DNA of 64,000 nt, from NCBI GenBank assembly GCA_017439345.1, contig JAFSJJ010000035.1, forward strand, positions 16,522 to 80,521, written 5' to 3'. The stretch is from Synergistaceae bacterium (GTDB lineage: Bacteria > Synergistota > Synergistia > Synergistales > Aminobacteriaceae). The notes below the pieces were generated by a model. It searched no databases and was not told the origin of the DNA. It worked only from the letters and a program-made list of their open reading frames with translations. The number at the start of each line of letters is the position of its first letter. Positions within the stretch are counted from its first letter, which is position 1. Shown here in pieces: positions 37,001-45,177 of the stretch. The position numbers were made by a program, and so were the translations under genes.

Positions 37001-37397
37001 GATTTACACCTTGTTTTTCTATATATTGCCTTACTATCTCTATCGGTGCTCCGCCTGCCGTAAGTAAACAAAAACTTCTTGACCAGAACATTTCCTTCCA
37101 TAATTTTTTACGAATAGCAGGATATTTTCTCTTTATAAGTCGTGATGAAGCACTTTTATAAGCATTTATGAATTTGGACATTTCAGTATTAGGGTGAGCA
37201 CGAAACATAACATGAATATGGTCTTTATCATGATTCCATTGCTCGAGTGTTATGTTATATGTTTTAGATATACGAATAAAAATATCTTTTGCAAACTCGC
37301 TCATATCATCATCAAAAACTTTACGGCGATATTTTACAACAAGAATAAGATGATAATATAATAAGAATACTGAATGATTATTATTATCCAAATCCAT
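36984..37397 (-). CDS. tnpA: Y1 HUH transposase of IS200/IS605
   Basis: The 137-residue single-strand transposase has the HUH metal site DHIHVMF (about 57-63) and the catalytic tyrosine in EIVRQYIEKQG (about 120-130), with the YHLILVVKYRRKVF start typical of the family. It is intact, and AAAGGAGG lies upstream near 37411. It works on left and right end hairpins on the lagging strand. Confidence 0.95.
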   Translation of the reverse strand: MDLDNNNHSVFLLYYHLILVVKYRRKVFDDDMSEFAKDIFIRISKTYNITLEQWNHDKDHIHVMFRAHPNTEMSKFINAYKSASSRLIKRKYPAIRKKLWKEMFWSRSFCLLTAGGAPIEIVRQYIEKQGVNHEQGI

Positions 37398-37472
37398 AAT
37401 ACTAACCTCCTTTCACATTATATGACTGATTATAAAATATAGAATAGAAATAATAATATACAGCGCAATTCA

Positions 37473-37496
37473 TCTCCCACTTATGGAAGTAGGAGA
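37473..37496 (-). repeat. Left-end subterminal hairpin of the IS element
   Basis: TCTCCCACTT pairs with AAGTAGGAGA with one mismatch and an ATGG loop. It resembles the right-end hairpin in layout, as expected for TnpA recognition sites. Confidence 0.65.
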
Positions 37497-37544
37497 ATTC
37501 TTGCGAGTTTTAGGTTAAAAGTTCATAGAGAGTTTTAGTACACA

Positions 37545-37553
37545 TGATATAAT
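37545..37553 (+). promoter_or_regulatory. Extended -10 promoter of the terD cluster
   Basis: TGATATAAT, identical to the element at 34481, lies 38 bases before the terD start. No consensus -35 is visible; bases upstream derive from the junction with the IS element. Confidence 0.55.
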
Positions 37554-37590
37554 CACAAGAATTTTATTAACTCAGGAGGCGTTCTTCATA

Positions 37591-38169
37591 ATGGCAATAA
37601 GTTTAACTAAGGGTCAGAAAGTAGATCTCACTAAAGGCAACTCGGGACTATCGAAATTATTAATCGGCTTAGGCTGGGACGTTAATAGATTCGACTCAGG
37701 TTCAGCATTTGACTTGGACGCAGCGGCATTCCTGCTTGACTCTAACGGCAAAGTTACCAGCGACTCAGATTTTGTTTTCTATAATAACTTGACTCACCCT
37801 TCAAGTTCAGTTCAGCACATGGGAGATAATTTAACCGGTGCAGGAGAAGGCGACGACGAAGAGATAAAAGTCGACTTAAGCAGAGTCCCCGCGAATATAA
37901 ATCGAATTGCTTTCACAGTTACTATTCACGGGGCAGAGTCAAGAAAACAAAATTTCGGTCAGGTATCGAACGCGTTTATCAGGGTCGTTGATGAAGTCAA
38001 GAATCAGGAATTAATACGCTATGACTTGGGCGAAGATTTCTCGATTGAGACTGCTGTTGTCGTAGGCGAATTATACAGACAGGGCAATGAATGGAAGTTC
38101 AACGCTATAGGTTCAGGCTTCAAAGGAGGCTTGAGGGCACTGGGCATTAATTTCGGTGTCAGCGTGTAA
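37591..38169 (+). CDS. terD: TerD-family calcium-binding stress protein, copy 1
   Basis: The 192-residue TerD protein shows [20 protein letters not shown] near the N-terminus, [16 protein letters not shown] and [42 protein letters not shown], with the acidic Ca2+ sites, and ends with [13 protein letters not shown]. TerD proteins are linked to tellurite, phage and envelope stress, acting at the membrane in undefined complexes. AGGAGG precedes the start. It is the first gene of TerD-AIM24-TerD. Confidence 0.93.
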   Translation: MAISLTKGQKVDLTKGNSGLSKLLIGLGWDVNRFDSGSAFDLDAAAFLLDSNGKVTSDSDFVFYNNLTHPSSSVQHMGDNLTGAGEGDDEEIKVDLSRVPANINRIAFTVTIHGAESRKQNFGQVSNAFIRVVDEVKNQELIRYDLGEDFSIETAVVVGELYRQGNEWKFNAIGSGFKGGLRALGINFGVSV

Positions 38170-38175
38170 ATTATC

Positions 38176-38865
38176 ATGAACTACGAAATTTTACATCAGG
38201 ACGCTTTCCCGGTCGTAAAATGCGATTTAAGGCAGGGCGAGTCCATTCAGGCAGAGTCCGACGCAATGGTAGCAATGTCAGCAAATCTTGATGTAACAGG
38301 CTCAATGGGAGGCAAAAGCATTCTGGGAGGCTTGGCACGAAAATTTTTAGCGGGTGAAAGTTTCTTTTTCCAGAGAATCACAGCTTCAAGAGGTCCCGGA
38401 AGCGTATTATTAGGACATCCTGCACCAGGCGGAATAATTGACGTTGAACTTGACGGCACTTACGGACTCAGAGTCCAGAAAGACGGCTGGCTTGCTTCTG
38501 AAGAAGGCGTTGAAGTAGATACCAAGATGCAGAGTCTTGCAAAGGGCTTATTCTCGCGTGAAGGCTTCTTTATCTTGAACGTCAGAGGCAAAGGCAAAGT
38601 GTTCTTGAGCAGCTTCGGGGCAATTCATGCGATAAATCTTGCTGACGGTGAAGAAGTTATAATCGATAACGGGCACTTAGTCGCTTGGCCTGATTACATG
38701 AATTATACGATCGAGAAGGCTTCTAACGGGTGGTTCTCGAGTCTCACAAGCGGTGAATGTCTCGTTTGCAGGTTCAGAGGTCCCGGCACTGTGTTAATTC
38801 AGACAAGAAATCCTGACGCTTTCACAAACTGGCTTAAGTCTTTAGGCATAGGCTCAGGCTCGTAA
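38176..38865 (+). CDS. AIM24/TIGR00266-family protein
   Basis: The 229-residue protein has the TIGR00266 pattern: FPVVKCDLRQGESIQAESDAMVAMSANLDVTGSMGGKSILGGLARKFLAGESFFFQRITA, then PGGIIDVELDG and VFLSSFGAIHAINLADGEEVIIDNGHLVAWPD. The fold is an all-beta double-barrel (TRAP-RNA binding-like). Function is poorly defined; in many bacteria it is next to terD genes, as here, with a 6-base gap from copy 1 and 32 bases to copy 2. Confidence 0.92.
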   Translation: MNYEILHQDAFPVVKCDLRQGESIQAESDAMVAMSANLDVTGSMGGKSILGGLARKFLAGESFFFQRITASRGPGSVLLGHPAPGGIIDVELDGTYGLRVQKDGWLASEEGVEVDTKMQSLAKGLFSREGFFILNVRGKGKVFLSSFGAIHAINLADGEEVIIDNGHLVAWPDYMNYTIEKASNGWFSSLTSGECLVCRFRGPGTVLIQTRNPDAFTNWLKSLGIGSGS

Positions 38866-38897
38866 TAATAATATATAGCAAAAGGAGTGTTATTATC

Positions 38898-39506
38898 ATG
38901 GCAGTGAATTTACAGAAAGGTCAACGCGTAGACCTTCGCAAACATGACGGCAGCTCGTTAAAGAAAGTAATGATAGGACTCGGCTGGGACGCGGCTAAAC
39001 GGGAATCAGGAGGCTTATTGGGCTTGTTCGGCAGCAAACAAGTTCAGTCCATAGACTGCGATGCAAGCGTGTTCTTGTGTTCAAACGGAAAAGTTACAGA
39101 CAATAACGATATTATTTACTTCGGCAATCTCAAGCACCCTTCAGGAGCAGTTACTCACATGGGCGATAATCTCACAGGGGACGGCGAAGGCGATGATGAG
39201 GAAATCTTCATTGATTTGACAAAGCTGCCTGCTAATTATGACAAATTAATATTCGTTGTGAATATTTACGAAGCTAACAAACGCAATCAGAATTTCGGAA
39301 TGATTCATAACGCCTTTATCAGAATTTGCGACTGCGAGAATAATAATCAGGAACTATGCAGGTATAATCTCTCAGAAAATTATGACGGCATGACAGCAAT
39401 GATCTTCGGTGAAATGTATTTGCATAACGGAAACTGGAAATTTAACGCAATCGGACAGGCAACGCACGATAACTCAATCAGTGAACTTGTGAGAAGATTT
39501 ATATAA
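38898..39506 (+). CDS. terD: TerD-family calcium-binding stress protein, copy 2
   Basis: The 202-residue paralogue of copy 1 has [85 protein letters not shown] and WKFNAIGQATHDNSI. It has about 10 extra residues in the first loop (LGLFGSKQVQSI). The acidic metal sites are kept. It is likely co-transcribed with copy 1 and AIM24. Confidence 0.93.
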   Translation: MAVNLQKGQRVDLRKHDGSSLKKVMIGLGWDAAKRESGGLLGLFGSKQVQSIDCDASVFLCSNGKVTDNNDIIYFGNLKHPSGAVTHMGDNLTGDGEGDDEEIFIDLTKLPANYDKLIFVVNIYEANKRNQNFGMIHNAFIRICDCENNNQELCRYNLSENYDGMTAMIFGEMYLHNGNWKFNAIGQATHDNSISELVRRFI

Positions 39507-39511
39507 ACATC

Positions 39512-39619
39512 ATGAATTACTGGAATGACCCATCAAAGCAGTTAATGTTCTGGAGAATTGTCGCAGCCATAGTTACCGGTGTAATTTACGCAGCAGCTAT
39601 ATTTATATTCAGCAAATAA
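39512..39619 (+). CDS. 35-residue single-helix membrane peptide
   Basis: ATG starts 6 bases after the terD2 stop. The translation begins MNYWNDPSKQLMFWR and continues with one strongly hydrophobic helix (about residues 15-33) ending FIFSK. The ribosome site is weak (GAGAAGA). It is a plausible small membrane protein that could tether TerD/AIM24 to the membrane, but coding status is inferred only from composition and position. Confidence 0.5.
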   Translation: MNYWNDPSKQLMFWRIVAAIVTGVIYAAAIFIFSK

Positions 39620-39640
39620 TAATCAGGAGGCAGTATTAAT

Positions 39641-39886
39641 ATGAAATTCTATGATCTTGAATGGCTCGCAGAACAGTGCGGGACCGATAATAAATACGAG
39701 ATAACGGCTAAAGTAGCGGCAGAAGCAAGACGTGAGAGCGAAGAGTACCAGATCGATAAAAGTATTCCGGCTAACGAAAGATTTATTTCTAATGTCCTGC
39801 AGGAGATCGAAGAAGGCGAGAGTCCTCTTAACGTGAAGAAGCATAAATCATCATCATCAAAGACAGCTAAAGCAGTAAATGAATAA
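39641..39886 (+). CDS. rpoZ: RNA polymerase omega subunit
   Basis: The 81-residue protein has the omega signature TDNKYEITAKVAAEARR (about residues 15-31) and NERFISNVLQEIEEGESP, with a Lys/Ser-rich tail. AGGAGG at 39625-39630 sets the start. It directly abuts coaBC (no gap), the common rpoZ-coaBC-priA order, which supports the call. Confidence 0.88.
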   Translation: MKFYDLEWLAEQCGTDNKYEITAKVAAEARRESEEYQIDKSIPANERFISNVLQEIEEGESPLNVKKHKSSSSKTAKAVNE

Positions 39887-41083
39887 ATGAATAACTGGCA
39901 GACTGGACGAAGAATTTTACTCGGCATAACAGGAGGCATTGCAGCTTACAAGATTCCTGCTCTGGTGAGATTAATCAAGAAGGCTGATTGTGAAGTCGAG
40001 ATTATATTGACTCAGAACGCAGAAAATTTCGTTACTCACATGACTCTTGCGACTCTTGCTGGTCATAAAGTCTGGCGTGAAAGTGATTTTATTGACTCCG
40101 GTTATGAAATCCCTCATATCAAGTTAGCCGGGTGGGCAGATGTTATTGCTGTTGCTCCGTGCAGTGCTAATACTCTTGCGAAAATTGCTCATGGAATTTG
40201 CGGCAACCTGCTAACGTCAACGATAACTGCTAGTTCACGCGAATTAATTATATTTCCTGCCATGAATGAGAACATGTTTAATAATAAAGCGACTCAGGAG
40301 AACATAAAAATTTTGCAGGAACGGGGAGTCAGAGTCATTAACCCTTCTGAAGGCGATTTGGCCTGCGGAGTCTCCGGTAAAGGACGAATGCCCGAACCTG
40401 ACGAGATATTATTAGAAATTATGCGTGCCTTGTGTCCTGTTCATGATATGTCAGGCAAAAGAGTCTTAATCACTGCCGGGCCGACCCATGAGTATTTAGA
40501 TCCTGTGAGATTTATCTCTAATCCAAGTACTGGCAAGATGGGTGCTGCGATGGCTCGTGCTGCGTGGCTCAGAGGTGCTGACGTTAAAATTATTGCAGGT
40601 CCTGTGAATATTGACTCATACGGCTTTGAAGTAATTCATGTTGTCTCAGCTCTTGATATGTTACGCGAAGTGAAAGCAAATCTTGAATGGGCTGATTATG
40701 TAATCAAAGCTGCCGCAGTAGGAGATTACAGGCCTAAAGAATATAACGCAAATAAAATAAAGCGTGAAGGCAGGGACTCTCTTACTCTTGAATTAATCCA
40801 GAACCCTGACATTGCAGCCGAAGCAGGAAAGTTAAAGCATGAAGGCCAAGTCTTAATCGGTTTCGCAGCTGAGTCCGAACACGTTACAGAATACGCTCGA
40901 GAGAAATTATCACGCAAGAGGCTTGATTATATCATCGCTAATGACATTACAGGCAGTGACTCAGGTTTCGCCCATGACACTAATAGAGTAACTCTAATAT
41001 CTGCTGACGTTAATGAACCCGAAAGAACTTTTTCAGGCTTGAAGCAGGACATAGCTTTTGACATATGGGACGCGTTGATGTAA
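39887..41083 (+). CDS. coaBC: Bifunctional phosphopantothenoylcysteine decarboxylase/synthase
   Basis: Coenzyme A synthesis from 4'-phosphopantothenate. The 398-residue protein has CoaC first: [16 protein letters not shown], a histidine in the first domain, the PAMNENMF motif and [12 protein letters not shown] with the catalytic Cys. CoaB follows: [42 protein letters not shown] and KIKR. All signatures are intact. Its last 19 bases overlap priA. Confidence 0.97.
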   Translation: MNNWQTGRRILLGITGGIAAYKIPALVRLIKKADCEVEIILTQNAENFVTHMTLATLAGHKVWRESDFIDSGYEIPHIKLAGWADVIAVAPCSANTLAKIAHGICGNLLTSTITASSRELIIFPAMNENMFNNKATQENIKILQERGVRVINPSEGDLACGVSGKGRMPEPDEILLEIMRALCPVHDMSGKRVLITAGPTHEYLDPVRFISNPSTGKMGAAMARAAWLRGADVKIIAGPVNIDSYGFEVIHVVSALDMLREVKANLEWADYVIKAAAVGDYRPKEYNANKIKREGRDSLTLELIQNPDIAAEAGKLKHEGQVLIGFAAESEHVTEYAREKLSRKRLDYIIANDITGSDSGFAHDTNRVTLISADVNEPERTFSGLKQDIAFDIWDALM

Positions 41084-42852
41084 TCCTCACTTGGCCTTTG
41101 TGGGAGGCTTTATGCTATGAGTGTGAAGTTATTCCCCCTGAAGGCTCAAGAGTCAGAGTCCCTGTAGGAAAGTCTTATAGAGTAGGCTTTGTTCTCGGCG
41201 AGTCTCATAAAGAACTAGCAGCTAATATCGAGATTAAGCAGGTTCAGGAAATAATAGACACTCAAAGAGTCATTGATCTTGATATATGGCGAATGGCTCT
41301 ATGGGCAGGACGTGTATGCATGTGCGGTGCTGGTGAAGTCTTGAAGCTGATTTTGCCAAAGAAATTTTTATCAGGCGAAAGACTCGAAGCTCCTCCGAAT
41401 TCGGCATTAAAGAAAATTTTCAAAGAATCACATTGCTTTAACCCGTTTGACTCCGAGCGGGTTAATTTTTATCTTGATGCATTAACACGACCAGGACGAG
41501 TCTTAATGATGCTGCCGACTCATGAACGTGCAAAAAGTTTTTTCGCGAATCTTCCCAAGTGTCTCAAGTCTGACGCTATATTATGGCCGTCTTCTGTTAA
41601 TAATAACGGAGTCAAGCTCTGGGAAGCATGGAAGCTGGCACTCTCTAAGCAGGTGAGAATAATAATTGCTGCTCCTAATGGAGTCTTCGCGCCGTTGAGT
41701 CCTGATAGATTCATAGTCGAAGATGAAGCTAATCCGTCGTACGTAATTCCGTATATGCTTAATATCTCAGCAAGGAGTCTCGCAGGTTACAGGGCAAAAT
41801 TTCTAGGCTCTGAATTTATCACAGGAGGAAGTATGCCTTCACTCAAGACTTTTGCAAGATTGAAACTTTCAGGGCAAGTTAATAAACCTGACAGGAAAAA
41901 TATAATCATTGCTGACATGAATATTTCTCACAAAGAAGAGTCACGGGGCATTAAAGGCGTTATAAATCTTACTCGTTCACTCATAAAGCGCACTTATAAG
42001 AGTCTAGCTGATAATAAAAATGTCATCTGGATTCTAAACAGGCTCGGCGATGCTTCAGAAGTATTTTGCGGGAACTGCGGAGAGTCTATCAGGTGTCCCA
42101 AGTGCAATAATTTAATGCGGAGTGAATCAGAAGGCAGAATCCTCAAGTGCAGGGTCTGCGGCTGTGTTATGAACATGCCCGATAAATGTCATCATTGCGG
42201 CTTTGATTTGTTATCAGGCAGGAGACCGGGACTCGAGGCGTTATTTGAAATTGCGAAGAAATATTATGACGATGTTCATATTTATGACTCTAAGAGCAGC
42301 ATTCACGACATGCACGGATTGATATTAAGCACTGAAAGGGGACTCGAACTTTGCAGAAAAATTAACCCGGAATTAATTGCATGGCTCGATCTTGATACAG
42401 AATTAAGCCGGCCGGACTATAACACGCGCTTTAAAGTCTTTGCGAACTTATGGGACTCTTACTGGGACGGCAGAGACTCAGACTCAGAGTCAGACTCAAA
42501 TTCAGAAAGAAAGATTTTGATTCAGACCAGGAAGTCGGGGCGTATCTTTGCGGGTTCTCTTCATGAGGGCTGGGAGAAATTTTTTATTGACGAGCTTAGA
42601 ATCCGTGAAGAGTATATGCTGCCTCCATTTGGATTTATGATTGAGATTTCATGCACAGATAAAAATTTGCGCGAACATGTGATAAATATTTTAGATTCAG
42701 AAGGCTTATTCGTGATGGATCCGGGCGGTGAGTCAAAGAAGTTTTACGTTAATACGAAATCGCTTGATTTAATTCACAGAGTCTTAGAACCTTTTTACTC
42801 GCTCAGGACTCTGACTAAAAACAGACCTGATATATTAATAAGGAGTGAATAA
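41065..42852 (+). CDS. priA: PriA-like primosome protein lacking helicase motifs
   Basis: The 595-residue protein is PriA by position (after coaBC), by the N-terminal DNA-binding segment (PPEGSRVRVPVGKSYRVGFVLG) and by the zinc region with eight cysteines CGNCGESIRCPKCN...CRVCGC...CHHCGF. The helicase core is degenerate: there is no Walker A (GxTGSGKT) before PGRVLMMLPTHERAKSF. The DEEH box is VEDEAN (218-223), and the SAT-like motif III reads GSEFITGG. An Asp/Ser-rich insert (about 470-480, encoded by GACTC repeats) is present. It is shorter than typical PriA (about 730). It likely keeps a structural, fork-binding or loading role without ATPase. Confidence 0.85.
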   Translation: MGRVDVILTWPLWEALCYECEVIPPEGSRVRVPVGKSYRVGFVLGESHKELAANIEIKQVQEIIDTQRVIDLDIWRMALWAGRVCMCGAGEVLKLILPKKFLSGERLEAPPNSALKKIFKESHCFNPFDSERVNFYLDALTRPGRVLMMLPTHERAKSFFANLPKCLKSDAILWPSSVNNNGVKLWEAWKLALSKQVRIIIAAPNGVFAPLSPDRFIVEDEANPSYVIPYMLNISARSLAGYRAKFLGSEFITGGSMPSLKTFARLKLSGQVNKPDRKNIIIADMNISHKEESRGIKGVINLTRSLIKRTYKSLADNKNVIWILNRLGDASEVFCGNCGESIRCPKCNNLMRSESEGRILKCRVCGCVMNMPDKCHHCGFDLLSGRRPGLEALFEIAKKYYDDVHIYDSKSSIHDMHGLILSTERGLELCRKINPELIAWLDLDTELSRPDYNTRFKVFANLWDSYWDGRDSDSESDSNSERKILIQTRKSGRIFAGSLHEGWEKFFIDELRIREEYMLPPFGFMIEISCTDKNLREHVINILDSEGLFVMDPGGESKKFYVNTKSLDLIHRVLEPFYSLRTLTKNRPDILIRSE

Positions 42853-42855
42853 AGC

Positions 42856-43329
42856 ATTAACACTAACATTAAGAAACTTGCAAGAGGTGCGTTAATAGCC
42901 GCTTTGTATGCTGCTTTGACTATAATACTTGCGCCTATATCGTACGGTCCTGTTCAGTGCAGAATTTCAGAAGCGTTGACTCTTTTGCCGTTTTATATGC
43001 CTGAAGCTGTACCGGGATTATTCATAGGGTGCATATTCGCGAATTTCATCGGAGGCTACGGACTCGCTGATATAGTATTTGGTTCATTGGCAACGTTGAT
43101 AGCTGCGTTATTGACTCTCAAATCACGTAATATATTTATTGCTGCGTTGTGGCCTGTGCTGTCTAATATGATCATAATAGGTGCTATGCTGCATTATTTA
43201 CTCGATGTGCCGTTAGTCATGACGTGTATTTACGTTGCGTTAGGCGAGGCAGTCTCATGTTATATAATAGGCGTTCCCTTGATGAAAGTTTTAGAGCGCA
43301 AGAATATATTTGCTAAGTTTAATGAGTAA
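42856..43329 (+). CDS. queT: QueT-type queuosine-precursor ECF transporter S component
   Basis: Membrane substrate-binding subunit for a queuosine precursor. The conserved body reads ALIAALYAALTIILAPISYGPVQCRISEALTLLPFYMPEAVPGLFIGCIFANFIGGYGLADIVFGSLATL. Homology begins before the first standard start (TTG at 42904). AGGAG at 42841-42845 sits 10 bases before an ATT at 42856 in frame (I-NTNIKKLARGALIAALY), so ATT is the most likely initiation codon; a second ATT is at 42868. It begins right after the priA stop. Confidence 0.82.
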   Translation: MNTNIKKLARGALIAALYAALTIILAPISYGPVQCRISEALTLLPFYMPEAVPGLFIGCIFANFIGGYGLADIVFGSLATLIAALLTLKSRNIFIAALWPVLSNMIIIGAMLHYLLDVPLVMTCIYVALGEAVSCYIIGVPLMKVLERKNIFAKFNE

Positions 43330-43339
43330 TCCTTACGTT

Positions 43340-43367
43340 TTGATAGTTAGTAAATAAATGCTAGAAT
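43340..43367 (+). promoter_or_regulatory. Promoter of the OmpH-like gene
   Basis: TTGATA (43340-43345) and TAGAAT (43362-43367) are separated by 16 bases, a good sigma70-type match between queT and the next gene. Confidence 0.6.
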
Positions 43368-43412
43368 TCAAGGCAAATTTTTTAGTTAATCTTTAGGAGG
43401 AATATTTTTATA

Positions 43413-43895
43413 ATGTCAGTTTCAACAAAGAAATTAATCTTACTTGTAGTTACAGTATCTCTTCTCGTAATGAGTTTTTCGTTCACAGCAGATGCAGCAG
43501 CAAGAAGGTCATCATCATCGTCATCACCAGCTCCCGCAGCCAGTGCATCAAGTGTCGGTGTTGTAGATAGAGGGGAGATACTGAACAATCACCCGAAATT
43601 AGAGCAGGTTCGCAAACAGTTAGCTACAATTGCCCGTCAGAAAGAGAACGAGGCTAAGGCAGCAGCAGATAAAGAGACAGATACAGCAAAGAAGGCTCAG
43701 GCAGTCCAGCAGAAAAGAATGGAACTCGCTCAGGAAGAGCAAAAGTTAATGGCTCCGATCTATCAGGATTGCGAACAGGCAGTTCGTGAAGTGGCAGTAA
43801 GGCGCAAACTTGGTCTTGTACTTGATAAATTCGTTGTCTTAATCGGCGGCGAAGATATAACTCAAGACGTAATTCAGCAGTTAAAGAAGAAATAA
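43413..43895 (+). CDS. OmpH/Skp-family periplasmic protein
   Basis: The 160-residue protein has a signal peptide (about 1-29) and a Ser/Ala/Pro linker (31-47). It then has VGVVDRGEILNNHPKLEQVRKQL and a long coiled coil rich in Lys/Glu/Gln/Ala (about 65-115), and ends with VREVAVRRKLGLVLDKFVVLIGGEDITQDVIQQLKK. This is the OmpH/Skp pattern, suggesting a periplasmic chaperone of outer-membrane proteins. The N-terminal linker is unusual. AGGAGG lies upstream. Confidence 0.85.
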   Translation: MSVSTKKLILLVVTVSLLVMSFSFTADAAARRSSSSSSPAPAASASSVGVVDRGEILNNHPKLEQVRKQLATIARQKENEAKAAADKETDTAKKAQAVQQKRMELAQEEQKLMAPIYQDCEQAVREVAVRRKLGLVLDKFVVLIGGEDITQDVIQQLKKK

Positions 43896-43906
43896 TAAAT
43901 TGCACT

Positions 43907-45115
43907 ATGCGTAAAATTTTTGCGGTCATTCTCGTAATCTTTTTATGCAGTATTAATATTAATGAGGCGTTCTGTGCCCAGCGTGATATTAATAATCATA
44001 ACTGGGTCTGGAACGTCCTTGTTGTGCCTCCGGTTACAGGATGGAGCAGTGAGCCCGGTAAATCAATCAGCAGTGCCTTATCATGGTACGAGGCGGAAAT
44101 TTCGGACTCAGGTTCGGGAGTCGGAGGTCATGACATAAGATTTATAAAACTTAATTTCAACACCAGCAGCGACAGACCTGCAGAACAGTTAGATATTCCG
44201 ATTGATTCTCACACTATAGCGATAATGAGCTTTGCATTGACTCCTGATATAGATAGAGCCCTTGTATCAAGACTCAGAGGCCGTAACGTGCCTTTAATGC
44301 TTGCAGGAGGAGAGAACGTCTTAATTGACTCCGGAGGCCGTCCCATAAGTAATATATTCGCGTTAGATCTATATCGTGATTACAGGTGTTATGCCTTTGC
44401 ACAGTACGCTAAAAGACTTTATTCAAGTCAGAAGAGAATAGCTATTGCCGCGAGCAGATTCACTGTTAATCAGGAACGTGAAGCGAAAATATGCTATGCC
44501 ATGCTTGACTCAGAAGGATTTATGCCTATGCCTTACTGGGCTGATGCTAGTGTTCACGATACGTTCGCAATGATGTCCGAAGAAATCGAAAGCTATGTAG
44601 GTGAACAGGCCGGAGTCATGATTTCGTTCATGGGAGGCATGGGAGCTCGGGAAATATGGCGGAACTTCATGCGTCTCCGTTCAAACTGGAGATTATGGAA
44701 CTGTGCAGAACCTGACCCAAGTTATTTATCATGCAGGGGAATGATCTTCGCTGACCAGAATATTTTACTTGCTTCACACGGAGGCTTCATAGAGACAAAA
44801 AGATTATTATGGAGGACTCGAGCAATGAGAGTCTATGACACTGTCGCAGCAGGAAAGGCTTTAGCGTTAATTGAGTGGCTCAGGAAAGCAATAGAGTTAA
44901 TGCCTCAACCAGTAGACGATATGCCCAGAAATGATTTATTGCGTAATCTCGAGCGCGTCCAGTCAATTAAATTCGGCAATCAGGTCTTGAATATCGCAGC
45001 TAACTTACACAGACCAAGTGAACGTAATGTTTATATTGTCGAAGTCAGAAATCGTGAATATGATAATCTCGATGTCATTAAAACCAGAGGACTTGCCTAC
45101 GTCCCGGCATATTAA
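43907..45115 (+). CDS. Periplasmic binding protein, type 1 fold
   Basis: The 402-residue protein has a signal peptide (about 1-24, ending near AFCAQ) and shows the alternating alpha/beta pattern of Leu/Ile/Val-type binding proteins: VLVVPPVTGWSSEPGKSISSALSWYEAEISDSG, IAIMSFALTPDIDRALVSRLRGRNVPLMLAGGENV, KRIAIAASRFTVNQEREAKICYAMLDSEGFM. No ABC permease or ATPase gene is adjacent, so it may feed a distant transporter or a signalling receptor. It lies 11 bases after the OmpH-like gene. Confidence 0.7.
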   Translation: MRKIFAVILVIFLCSININEAFCAQRDINNHNWVWNVLVVPPVTGWSSEPGKSISSALSWYEAEISDSGSGVGGHDIRFIKLNFNTSSDRPAEQLDIPIDSHTIAIMSFALTPDIDRALVSRLRGRNVPLMLAGGENVLIDSGGRPISNIFALDLYRDYRCYAFAQYAKRLYSSQKRIAIAASRFTVNQEREAKICYAMLDSEGFMPMPYWADASVHDTFAMMSEEIESYVGEQAGVMISFMGGMGAREIWRNFMRLRSNWRLWNCAEPDPSYLSCRGMIFADQNILLASHGGFIETKRLLWRTRAMRVYDTVAAGKALALIEWLRKAIELMPQPVDDMPRNDLLRNLERVQSIKFGNQVLNIAANLHRPSERNVYIVEVRNREYDNLDVIKTRGLAYVPAY

Positions 45116-45123
45116 TTAAATTA

Positions 45124-45164
45124 ACAGGGAGAATGAGGACTCAAGCCTGAAAGATTCTCCCCGT
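45124..45164. terminator. Convergent hairpin between the binding-protein gene and thrS
   Basis: ACAGGGAGAAT (45124-45134) pairs with ATTCTCCCCGT (45154-45164), a 10-11 pair stem with one mismatch. There is no long T run on either side, but the position between two convergent genes supports a terminator role. Confidence 0.55.
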
Positions 45165-45177
45165 GAGTTATAAATTA

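Larger units (their letters stand above)
35800..37500 (-). mobile_element. IS200/IS605-family insertion sequence (tnpA + tnpB)
   Basis: The element of about 1.7 kb carries an intact Y1 transposase and an intact TnpB, in the same direction with overlapping genes. The ends have imperfect subterminal hairpins rather than inverted repeats: CCCGCTT/AAGCGGG at 35812-35829 (right end) and CTCC-CACTT/AAGT-GGAG at 37473-37496 (left end). Exact ends cannot be set from this sequence alone because the family leaves no target duplication. Confidence 0.9.

Noticed and set aside
42853..42903. preQ1 riboswitch before queT
   Set aside because: queT follows priA directly; there is no leader region able to hold a riboswitch.
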